Virus record (IMG/VR): IMGVR_UViG_3300035698_032252
Span: 1-21,523 of that record
Reading direction: 5' to 3' (one strand)
DNA from: a virus
Length of the DNA stretch: 21,523 nucleotides
Shown here: positions 15,831 to 21,523 of the stretch, piece by piece
Position numbering within the stretch: position 1 is the first letter of the stretch
How the letters are laid out: every line of letters begins with the position of its first letter
Made by a program: the position numbers and the translations under genes
Notes under the pieces: model-generated
The model's database searches: none
Seen by the model: the letters and a program-made list of their open reading frames with translations, nothing else
What the model was told of the DNA's origin: nothing

Positions 15831-17009
15831 TTACCTCCCCATCTTCCTGGCTTGTGCGTACATCGCGGCCAAGCAGGCGTTCAGGAACTCCGTGGTCGGG
15901 CCGCCCTCTGCCACGGGCTTGATGACCGCGACGGGGAGGAGATTGGGCATACCGCAGTGGGCCTTCGCTTCATCGAAGATGAGCTGCCCCTCGTTCTTTC
16001 CGATCACCCTCCAGGCCGCGCGGAGGGAATCGATCTGCTCCCGCCGCACGATGGCGAGAGCGACGTCTGCCTGCGACGTGGACGCGGACAGCGGCGTAGA
16101 TGGCGGCACTGTCGAGGGCTGCACAGGCGCGGGTTCGGTGGGCCGCAGTGTGCGCGGCTCGGTCCACTTCTGTTGCCCGGCCGGGGCCCCTGCGGCCTGG
16201 GCCGGGGGCTTCCCTGGGGTGGATCCGGGAACCGGGGGGGTGGGTCCGGGAACAGGGGGCTCGGGGTGGCCCTGGGACGGGAGTTGCACGGAGACCGGGG
16301 GCTGCTCGGCGGGGGGCGTGGGCGGGGCCTGGGTCGGGGGCTGGTGCCCCGCGACGAGGGCCTGGGCCGGGGCCTGGTGGCGGGGGGCCGGGGGCCTGGG
16401 GCCGGGGGCCGGGGCAGGGGAGTCAACGACCCCCGTCTGCGCGTCGTACGCCTGCCCATCTACGGTGGGCACCTGTCCAGACAGCGCGGGCCAATCCGGC
16501 CACTGGGGATCCCGGCGGGCTGCGAAGCGCCGCCAGTCTACGTCGTTGCCATCTGCGTCCTTGGCGTGCAACCGCATGACCGCCAAGCCGAACTGCTGGC
16601 CGAGATTTATCGCGGCGTCGCGGAGCGCGTAGGTGACAGCAGACGCTCGTCCGTTCTGGTAGCAGTCGATGAGATTCTTGGACGTCTTCTCGTCCGAGCC
16701 CGTCCCGTCAATCTCCAGAACACGCCCGCCGGGCGTGTAGATGCGCAGGCGGACGATGCAGGAGAACATCACCCGGAACTTTCCACCGCTGCCATCCGCT
16801 GCGATCCGCTCTTCGCTGATGTCGGTGATCTGGTAGTCCCAGCCCCCGAATCCGAAGACCATGTTGAGCGTGTTTCGGATGGTCACGCCTGGCACGTATG
16901 GCCACCCTCTGTATGGATGGACTCGCACGGACTCCATGTTGATGGGCATGCTCAAACAGGCGACCTGCGTGGGCAACAGCCCACCAAAGATGGGCGTTTC
17001 TTGCTGCAT
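15831..17009 (-). CDS. Rad52-family single-strand annealing protein with Pro-rich linker
   Basis: 392 residues from ATG 17009. Residues about 35-145 fit the Rad52/22 fold: 'YVPGVTIRNTLNMVFGFGGWDYQITDI', 'VMFSCIVRLRIYTPGGRVLEIDGTGSDE', and 'ASAVTYALRDAAINLGQQFG', matching the family's '..R..lN.vFGf.gWs.ev' and 'av..AlkrA...fG...G' signatures. Such proteins anneal complementary strands and bind partner SSB. About 198-305 is a proline-rich linker, followed by a conserved-looking helical C-terminus (315-392). A longer frame starts at 17066, but that ATG lies inside the predicted promoter, and GGAG at 17024-17021 favours 17012 (GTG) or 17009. It is the first gene of the minus-strand operon; its stop is two bases before the next ATG. 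Confidence 0.87.
   Translation of the reverse strand: MQQETPIFGGLLPTQVACLSMPINMESVRVHPYRGWPYVPGVTIRNTLNMVFGFGGWDYQITDISEERIAADGSGGKFRVMFSCIVRLRIYTPGGRVLEIDGTGSDEKTSKNLIDCYQNGRASAVTYALRDAAINLGQQFGLAVMRLHAKDADGNDVDWRRFAARRDPQWPDWPALSGQVPTVDGQAYDAQTGVVDSPAPAPGPRPPAPRHQAPAQALVAGHQPPTQAPPTPPAEQPPVSVQLPSQGHPEPPVPGPTPPVPGSTPGKPPAQAAGAPAGQQKWTEPRTLRPTEPAPVQPSTVPPSTPLSASTSQADVALAIVRREQIDSLRAAWRVIGKNEGQLIFDEAKAHCGMPNLLPVAVIKPVAEGGPTTEFLNACLAAMYAQARKMGR
16204..16266 (+). other. G-quadruplex-type run cluster (template strand of the Rad52-like gene)
   Basis: The plus strand carries eight or more runs of three to seven G with loops of one to seven bases (GGGGG, GGGG, GGG, G7, GGG, GGG, GGGGG, GGGG). This meets the standard G3+N1-7 pattern. 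It arises from the CCC/CCG proline codons of the linker on the minus strand, so the G-rich strand is the template for transcription. Whether it folds is unknown. Confidence 0.6.
16382..16420 (+). other. Second G-quadruplex-type cluster in the same linker
   Basis: Six G runs (6, 5, 4, 5, 4 and 4 long) separated by loops of only two or three bases on the plus strand. Short loops make this a stronger quadruplex candidate than the one at 16204. It again corresponds to the proline-rich linker coding region read on the minus strand. Confidence 0.65.
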
Positions 17010-17031
17010 CACAATTTTTTCTCCGCGTATC

Positions 17032-17049
17032 GTCGAGAATAGCCTCGAC
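17032..17049. promoter_or_regulatory. Inverted repeat at the start of the minus-strand operon, possible operator
   Basis: GTCGAG (17032-17037) and CTCGAC (17044-17049) are perfect six-base arms around AATAGC. If the -10 at 17062-17057 is right, the repeat begins at about +1 of the Rad52 operon transcript. It could be a repressor operator or a short leader hairpin. No repressor gene is in the window. Confidence 0.35.
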
Positions 17050-17056
17050 CGTGGGT

Positions 17057-17085
17057 AGTATCGCATTTACCGGACGGGGGGGCAA
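17057..17085 (-). promoter_or_regulatory. Possible sigma70-like promoter of the Rad52-SMC-UvrD-SSB operon
   Basis: On the minus strand TTGCCC (17085-17080) is followed after exactly 17 bases by GATACT (17062-17057), each 4/6 to consensus. Transcription would begin near 17050, giving a 40-base leader to ATG 17009. A Pribnow-type match at ideal spacing in the divergent gap supports it, though the -35 is weak. Confidence 0.4.
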
Positions 17086-17110
17086 GCATAATCGACACTC
17101 GAATCCCGTC

Positions 17111-17139
17111 TTGACTCTGGCCTGTGCGTCCGGTACCAT
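17111..17139 (+). promoter_or_regulatory. Probable sigma70-like promoter of the rusA-helicase-primase operon
   Basis: TTGACT (17111-17116) and TACCAT (17134-17139) are separated by an ideal 17 bases; the -35 matches consensus at 5/6 and the -10 at 4/6. The predicted start near 17146 leaves about 26 bases to ATG 17172. The -10 overlaps the small palindrome ACCA-T-TGGT (17135-17143), which might serve in regulation. This looks like a host-recognised early promoter. Confidence 0.55.
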
Positions 17140-17171
17140 TGGTCGTTCGGCGATAACTGGACGGGGCGTAA

Positions 17172-17600
17172 ATGGCGCGTGTGTGGGAAATGGCAGTAGC
17201 TGGCGTGCCGCGGACGAAGGCTCGACATCGGAGCGGACGCTCCGGGCGCGGCCCGGACGCGGGGCGCCACGCGTACACGCCCGACACGACCGTTGATTAC
17301 GAGCGGCGTGTGGCCGGCGTTGCGATTAATGCGGGGGTCGCAATCTGCGAGGGACGGTGCGACTTGGACGTCCGCGTCTGGCTACCTGACAGGCGGCGGA
17401 AGGATCTCGATAACGTCCTCAAGGTTGTAATGGACGGGCTCGTTAGAGGCGGGCGGCTGCTGCTCCACGACGACAGTTTCGTCCACGTTCGGTCCGTGCG
17501 GTGCTGGCACGCTGGCTACGATGCCGCGAACCCCCGGGTAGAGATCCGCATCACCGAGGTCGCCGACGACGATCAGCCCCTCCCCGCCGCATGGCCATGA
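17172..17600 (+). CDS. rusA: RusA-like Holliday junction resolvase
   Basis: 142 residues, near the usual 120-140 for RusA. The signature KDLDNVLKVVMDGL (77-90) followed by HDDSFV (99-104) aligns with the E. coli RusA catalytic region: Asp78, Asp80, Lys84 and Asp100/101 correspond to its Asp70, Asp72, Lys76 and Asp91. The N-terminus has the typical 'vaGvPRtKaRHR' start and the C-terminus 'PRVEIRITEV' the final strand. RusA dimers cut Holliday junctions with metal ions, which here would resolve recombination intermediates or branched replicating DNA before packaging. It is the first gene after the plus-strand promoter. GGGG at 17163-17166 is a modest ribosome site. The stop overlaps the helicase start (ATGATG). 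Arg/Gly-rich residues 14-34 look like a flexible insertion. Confidence 0.9.
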   Translation: MARVWEMAVAGVPRTKARHRSGRSGRGPDAGRHAYTPDTTVDYERRVAGVAINAGVAICEGRCDLDVRVWLPDRRRKDLDNVLKVVMDGLVRGGRLLLHDDSFVHVRSVRCWHAGYDAANPRVEIRITEVADDDQPLPAAWP

Positions 17601-19486
17601 TGATTGCGCGCGACTACCAACGCGCAGCCATCCAGGCAATACGGGAGTCCTGGGATGGTGGGGAGTGGGCCGCGTTGTGTGTGATGGCAACTGGGTTAGG
17701 GAAGACTTTTGTTTTCGCTTCGCTTGGTAAGGCTCTCCGGCTGGAAGGGCTGCGACGAATCCTGGTCCTCGCGCACCGGACGGAGTTAATCGAGCAGGCT
17801 GCGGCGAAGTGGCTCGAAATCGACCCTGCCGAAAATGTTGGGATCTACAAGGGCGCGCGGCGGGACCTCCACGCGGATGTCATCGTCGCCTCGGTCGCCT
17901 CGTGTTATCCAGACGGCTACGTCGAGGCCGCATGTCCACACGGGTGCAGAGGCGACGCGCATCTGACCAATCCGCACGGAAGCCACATATGCGGGGAGTG
18001 CAAGCGCCGGTTCACATCCGAAACCTACGATGCGCACTCCTGCATGCAGATCGCGCTCGGGCGGGCCCCTGCCTGCGACGTGTGCCGCGACCGCGGGACA
18101 TACCGAAAGCTGACCCGCAAGGGCAGGCTCCACGAGCTGCCGCTGGACGAGATCGATCTCGTCATCATCGACGAGGCTCACCACGTCACCAGAACATCGA
18201 TCTACGCGGCAGTGATCGAGGCCGTGCGGACGGCCAACCCGGCCTCGCTACATCTCGGCGTAACTGCTACGCCGTTTCGTGCGGACAACCGCGGCCTGGG
18301 GTGGCTGTACCCCGGGGTCGCGTACAACATGGGGATCAAGACGGGGATCGATGCGGGCTGGCTGTCCCCTCTGCGGGGCGTTCGCGTAGAGCTCGACGTC
18401 GATCTGAACGACGTCAAAATCTCCAGGGCCACGGGCGACTACAGCGACGAGGACCTGGCCCGGGTCATGGACACGGTTCAGGCGCGGCGCGAAGTCGTCC
18501 GCGCTTGGATGTATGAGTGCGGCCCGGGGACAGCAGCGGGCGGTCCGCGCGGACGTCGAACCGCAGCATTCTGCCCCACCCTTGCGGCTGCGGAACATCT
18601 CTCCGCGGAGTTCGTCGCCGCGGGCATCTCGTCGGCGTGGATCAGCGGCGTGGCCAAAGATAAGCGCCACCGCAGGGCATCGATCGCGCGCTACTCGGCT
18701 GGGGATCTCCAGGTCATCGTGAGCGTCGGCACGCTGACCGAAGGGTGGGACGATCCGCCCACCGACTGCATCCTCATCGTTAGACCGACCAAGTCCAAGG
18801 GGCTTTTCGTTCAAATAGTGGGGCGAGGAACACGCATCGCGCCGGGCAAGAGCGACTGCATCGTGCTCGACTGCACAGGGGCATCCGCCCTTGGGTTGAT
18901 GTCGCTCGCCGATCTGTCCGACGACCTGCCCAAAGAAGAAGCGATCCCGATCGAGGAAGAAGAGGAGGAGTACGAGAAGCAGCCACAGGAGCCGCGCACG
19001 ATCACGATCCGCGGATACAGCCCGTACGACGTCGATCTGTTCGGCGGCGGCGTCCACTGGGCGCGCATCAACGGAGCGCGGGTCGCCACCGTGGATATCG
19101 GCTCTTCCGTCGTAATTTTCGGGGCTGGCGATTCATTCGCCGCCCTTTCGACCTCGCCGAGCGGCGTCGACTGGATCGTGCGGGATACCCCCGAGCGAGA
19201 GGCGATGATCGCGGCCGAGGCCTTTGCGACGGAGCACGGCAAGGCCCGATTCCTCAGACCAGAGGCGTGGTTCACCCGCCGGCCTGCATCGGATAAGCAG
19301 ATCTCTGCGGTAGCCCGACTTCTCAAATGGTTGGCGGATCGCCGCGCAGGGGTTTCGGGGGTCACGGCGAGCGGGATGTCGATGGCGCTGGCATCGGCGT
19401 GGCTCGGTTATCTGCACGCGCGCAAGAGGTATTTGCTCGCGGCGCGGAGCGCACCACATGTTGAGAGCGCCGCCCGAACGGAGTAG
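17597..19486 (+). CDS. SF2 DEAH-type helicase with cysteine-rich insertion
   Basis: 629 residues from ATG 17597, chosen because ATGA overlaps the rusA stop; ATG 17591 and 17600 are equally possible, and no clear ribosome site separates them. A further upstream start at 17501 adds an Arg/Pro-rich shadow of rusA and is rejected. SF2 motifs: 'DYQRAAIQAI' Q-like motif, Walker A ATGLGKT (Lys36), 'LVLAHRTELIEQA', DEAH (192-195), TATPFR (motif III), 'VIVSVGTLTEGWDDP' (V) and QIVGRGTRI (VI), as in RecG/UvrB-like and phage UvsW/SSL2-type helicases. An insertion at 113-163 contains C113, C117, C132, C135, C149, C160 and C163. After motif VI comes an acidic run, then a C-terminal region with 'SDKQISAVARLLKWL'. 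Likely branch migration or fork remodelling. Confidence 0.92.
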   Translation: MMIARDYQRAAIQAIRESWDGGEWAALCVMATGLGKTFVFASLGKALRLEGLRRILVLAHRTELIEQAAAKWLEIDPAENVGIYKGARRDLHADVIVASVASCYPDGYVEAACPHGCRGDAHLTNPHGSHICGECKRRFTSETYDAHSCMQIALGRAPACDVCRDRGTYRKLTRKGRLHELPLDEIDLVIIDEAHHVTRTSIYAAVIEAVRTANPASLHLGVTATPFRADNRGLGWLYPGVAYNMGIKTGIDAGWLSPLRGVRVELDVDLNDVKISRATGDYSDEDLARVMDTVQARREVVRAWMYECGPGTAAGGPRGRRTAAFCPTLAAAEHLSAEFVAAGISSAWISGVAKDKRHRRASIARYSAGDLQVIVSVGTLTEGWDDPPTDCILIVRPTKSKGLFVQIVGRGTRIAPGKSDCIVLDCTGASALGLMSLADLSDDLPKEEAIPIEEEEEEYEKQPQEPRTITIRGYSPYDVDLFGGGVHWARINGARVATVDIGSSVVIFGAGDSFAALSTSPSGVDWIVRDTPEREAMIAAEAFATEHGKARFLRPEAWFTRRPASDKQISAVARLLKWLADRRAGVSGVTASGMSMALASAWLGYLHARKRYLLAARSAPHVESAARTE

Positions 19487-19892
19487 AAAGAACGACGCCC
19501 GCCGAGGTGAATCGACGGGCGCAGAAGGGGTGACCCGAGGGGGGTTAATCCGCATGGTACATACTGGCGCCCCGCTGTCAACACGCGTTGGCGAGGGGGT
19601 TCAGTTTCGAGGGGTCCGCACAGGCGGCTACGCAGGTGCAGCGACGCAGATACTCGAGCGGTCCTGTTGCCCCGAGTGCCACGCGCTCGGGATGGCGCAA
19701 CCGGAGCACCGCACGTGCCGATGGACGGCGGCGGCGGCTCGTCTTGTCGTTGACGAGCTGGCGGAGCCCATCCATCGCGACGGATGCTGGACGCTTGCGC
19801 TGACGTCGGCCGGTGTTGACGCATTTGCTGCGGTGACCGAACGGCGCAGGGCGCGGGGGCGGGCTGGCGCTCGCGGGCGCTGGCAGCCGTGA
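19458..19892 (+). CDS. Small unrecognised protein with a Cys cluster
   Basis: 144 residues from ATG 19458, which overlaps the helicase end by 29 bases and has GGAG (19446-19449) eight bases upstream. ATG 19554, preceded by GAGGGGGG, would give 112 residues and drop a polar low-complexity N-terminus; both starts are plausible. The conserved-looking part is 'ERSCCPECHALGMAQPEHRTCRW' in the middle, a Cys-Cys-x2-Cys plus His/Cys arrangement that could bind one zinc ion, then an Ala/Val-rich helix and an Arg/Gly-rich basic tail suited to nucleic acid binding. It lies between helicase and primase-helicase and its stop overlaps the next start (GTGA). A replication accessory role is inferred from position only. 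Confidence 0.62.
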   Translation: MLRAPPERSRKNDARRGESTGAEGVTRGGLIRMVHTGAPLSTRVGEGVQFRGVRTGGYAGAATQILERSCCPECHALGMAQPEHRTCRWTAAAARLVVDELAEPIHRDGCWTLALTSAGVDAFAAVTERRRARGRAGARGRWQP

Positions 19893-21523
19893 GAAGCGTG
19901 GGGCGCAAAAAGCAAACCGCCGACGACATCGATCTGTGGGGAGTTGCTTTGCGTGCGGGGCTCTCGCCGCAACGTGCAGGTTCACGCATCCGCTTCTTCT
20001 GTCCGTACTGCGCACCGCAGGAATCTCGTGCCCGCCGCAAGAAGGGGCGCTCTGCGTCTGCAGCGGGGAACATCCAGGGCAACCCCTGGCTGTGCCACCG
20101 CTGCGACGAGCGCGGAAACGCGCTGACCATTGCCGCCTACTACGGGGAGATCGAAAAGTCAGACGAGTGGTCCCCGCCCCGGCCCCCCGCTCCGGCCCCC
20201 GCACCGCCCCCAAAGCGAGAAGACAGGGGGCCCGTCGGCCGGGCGTGGGAACAGATCCTGGCCGCGACGACGGGCGTCGAAATCGATCAAATTGAGCGGT
20301 GGGGCAGGCATGTCCGTGGATGGCCAGGCGACATTGCAGCCCTGATCGCACAATCCGACGACGTGGCGATGCCGGCGGACGGCGGCGGACGCGCTGGCGC
20401 CGCCGTCGTGGGCAAGGCGCGCGCCGTCGGTCGGCGGCTCCTCGTGGCGATTCGGTGCCACCAAGGCCACGTCCGATCCATCGCGCGCCGCTGGCACGAG
20501 CAGGGGCAGCCGCCTGGCGACTTTGGAAAATCAATGTCCCTGCCCTCAGCGATGACCGGGGACTCGGAGGATTGGGGCGGCACATGGGCGTATGGGTCAC
20601 TGCCAGAAGCGATCCACGCCGCAGAAATAGGCGAGCCCGTGTACTTCGTCGAGGGGGCCCCGGACTGGTTCGCTGCATCTGGGGTTATCGCGATCCACGA
20701 CGAGCCCGGCGTCGTCGTCGGGTTCTACAACACGTCAACGGCCATGCGCCTCGTCAAGGCGTTTGTCGATGGGCTCGCTCGCGGTAACCATATCGCCCGG
20801 CGAGTTGTCATCATCCCCCACCACGACCGCCTCAACAAAAAGGGGGTCCGGCCGGGGACGGCCGCCGCCATCGAATGCGCAGAGATCCTCCGCGGACGTG
20901 CGGGCGTCCACCTGGTGGACATCCCCACTTATGGCGAGGAAACCGGCGACCTATCGGACGTCTTGGCCCGCGAGGGCTCGGCGCGGGTCGTCGCTCTCCT
21001 CCGAACCGCGCGCTGCATCCACGCAATGCCGGTCCCGATCCAACAAGCTGCAGACGAGATCGAAACGCGCCTAACCCGCGCGGTCATGGAGGCGACGCAA
21101 AAGACCACGCACAACCGCCTCGCAGTGGTGATCTACCGGGTCACGCCAGGAGCAGGAAAGTCATGGCAAGCACTGCGGCTCGCCGCCCGGGTTCGCTCGG
21201 GGGAGCTCTACATCCCGGCAACGGGGCGCCGCACGAAGGATGTCGCGAAAGAGGACTGGCCGCCGCGGGAACGGTCCGTGGTCTTCGCCACGCCCTCGCA
21301 CGCCCTCGCTGAGGAGAAGCGCGACAGCCTCAACGAGTTGGTGCCCGGGACACCCGCGCGGCACATCTACGGCCTGCTGCACCACTGTCAGTATGCGGAA
21401 AACGTCAAAGAGACGTTCCCCGCAGTCGGGCGACGCGGCATCTGCGGTTGGGGCGATTCGGACGATGAAAACTCCCAACGATGCCCGCTCGCGGACACAT
21501 GCCTCGGGGCAGCGGAGCCGCAG
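19889..21523 (+). CDS. Phage primase-helicase: zinc ribbon, Toprim-like and P-loop domains (3' end cut by window edge)
   Basis: An uninterrupted frame of 545 codons runs from GTG 19889 (overlapping the previous stop as GTGA; a second GTG is at 19898) to the right edge. Residues 38-72 form a zinc ribbon, CPYC ... CHRC, as in T7 gp4 and DnaG primases. A Pro-rich linker (about 92-105) follows. About 185-345 resembles a Toprim primase core: 'RRLLVAIRCHQGHVRSIARRW', FVEG with Glu255, IIPHHDR with Asp313, and GDLSDVLA. A P-loop TPGAGKS (Lys424) and 'VVFATPSHALAEEKR' open a helicase domain. C500, C519, C532 and C538 lie after the P-loop, a possible metal or Fe-S site. It would prime and unwind phage DNA. 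Later helicase motifs lie outside the window, so the helicase class is uncertain. Confidence 0.85.
   Translation, partial: MRSVGRKKQTADDIDLWGVALRAGLSPQRAGSRIRFFCPYCAPQESRARRKKGRSASAAGNIQGNPWLCHRCDERGNALTIAAYYGEIEKSDEWSPPRPPAPAPAPPPKREDRGPVGRAWEQILAATTGVEIDQIERWGRHVRGWPGDIAALIAQSDDVAMPADGGGRAGAAVVGKARAVGRRLLVAIRCHQGHVRSIARRWHEQGQPPGDFGKSMSLPSAMTGDSEDWGGTWAYGSLPEAIHAAEIGEPVYFVEGAPDWFAASGVIAIHDEPGVVVGFYNTSTAMRLVKAFVDGLARGNHIARRVVIIPHHDRLNKKGVRPGTAAAIECAEILRGRAGVHLVDIPTYGEETGDLSDVLAREGSARVVALLRTARCIHAMPVPIQQAADEIETRLTRAVMEATQKTTHNRLAVVIYRVTPGAGKSWQALRLAARVRSGELYIPATGRRTKDVAKEDWPPRERSVVFATPSHALAEEKRDSLNELVPGTPARHIYGLLHHCQYAENVKETFPAVGRRGICGWGDSDDENSQRCPLADTCLGAAEPQ

Noticed and set aside
14698-16632. 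644-codon open frame on the plus strand
   Set aside because: It lies antisense to the SMC-like and Rad52-like genes, has Cys/Arg/Gly-rich composition and no recognisable domain. Long antisense frames are common in high-GC DNA.
17010-17066. Start of the Rad52-like gene at 17066
   Set aside because: The extra 19 residues are basic and unlike the family; the ATG lies between the -35 and -10 of the best minus-strand promoter; a ribosome site supports 17009-17012.
17501-17596. N-terminal extension of the SF2 helicase frame
   Set aside because: It is Arg/Pro-rich, overlaps rusA by 100 bases, and better starts coincide with the rusA stop.
19493-19516. Hairpin-like GCCCGCC ... GACGGGC after the SF2 helicase stop
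   Set aside because: The stem has a mismatch, there is no T-run, and it falls inside a likely coding region of a gene coupled to the next one, so a terminator is unlikely.
1-21523. tRNA genes, CRISPR arrays, insertion sequences and attachment sites
   Set aside because: No cloverleaf-like segment, regularly spaced repeats, transposase or integrase was recognised by eye. A tRNA scan was not possible here.

Overview
The window looks like part of the genome of a contractile-tailed (myovirus-type) bacteriophage or prophage with high GC content. Genes are tightly packed, several use GTG starts, and many junctions are TAATG, TGATG, ATGA or TAGTG overlaps. No integrase, host housekeeping gene, rRNA, tRNA, CRISPR array or insertion sequence was seen. 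The host cannot be named from the sequence; the GC-rich, Ala/Asp/Gly-rich coding suggests a high-GC bacterium. No stretch longer than about 160 bases lacks a gene.

Region 1 (2-10965, all plus strand) is a late structural operon for the baseplate and tail tip. In order it holds a tail-tube/CIS-tube-like protein (open at the left edge), a LysM-like small protein, a gpD-type hub, a gpV-type spike, an unknown hydrophobic helical protein, a GPW/gp25 wedge, a J/gp6-like wedge, three unrecognised tail proteins, a P2 gpI-like tail protein with Ig-like domains, a large fibre-like protein and, after a 55-base gap with a possible promoter, a beta-rich surface protein with an internal duplication. The order D - V - W - J - I follows the P2/Mu-type baseplate scheme.

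Region 2 (11017-17009, minus strand) is a recombination and replication operon. It is transcribed toward the tail operon from an intergenic region near 17010-17171. The order of transcription is a Rad52-family annealing protein, an SMC/Rad50/RecF-like ATPase, a UvrD-like SF1 helicase with a DnaJ-like zinc hairpin insertion, and SSB. All four are closely spaced and probably co-transcribed. The two operons converge at a small GC-rich repeat/hairpin region (10977-11008).

Region 3 (17172-21523, plus strand) runs divergently from region 2. It holds a RusA-like Holliday junction resolvase, an SF2 DEAH helicase with a cysteine-rich insertion, a small cysteine-containing protein of unknown function, and a zinc-ribbon + Toprim + P-loop primase-helicase that is cut by the right edge. 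A good sigma70-like promoter (TTGACT-N17-TACCAT) precedes rusA, and a weaker one faces the other way toward the Rad52 gene. An inverted repeat sits at the predicted minus-strand transcription start, as an operator might.

Together regions 2 and 3 form a phage recombination-dependent replication set: annealing (Rad52), strand handling (SSB), end or fork processing (SMC-like ATPase, two helicases), junction resolution (RusA) and priming/unwinding (Toprim primase-helicase). The most unusual points are cysteine-rich metal-binding modules in three different helicase-type enzymes and in the SMC-like protein, a Toprim motif in which the first Asp appears to be His, and a degenerate Walker B in the SMC-like ATPase.
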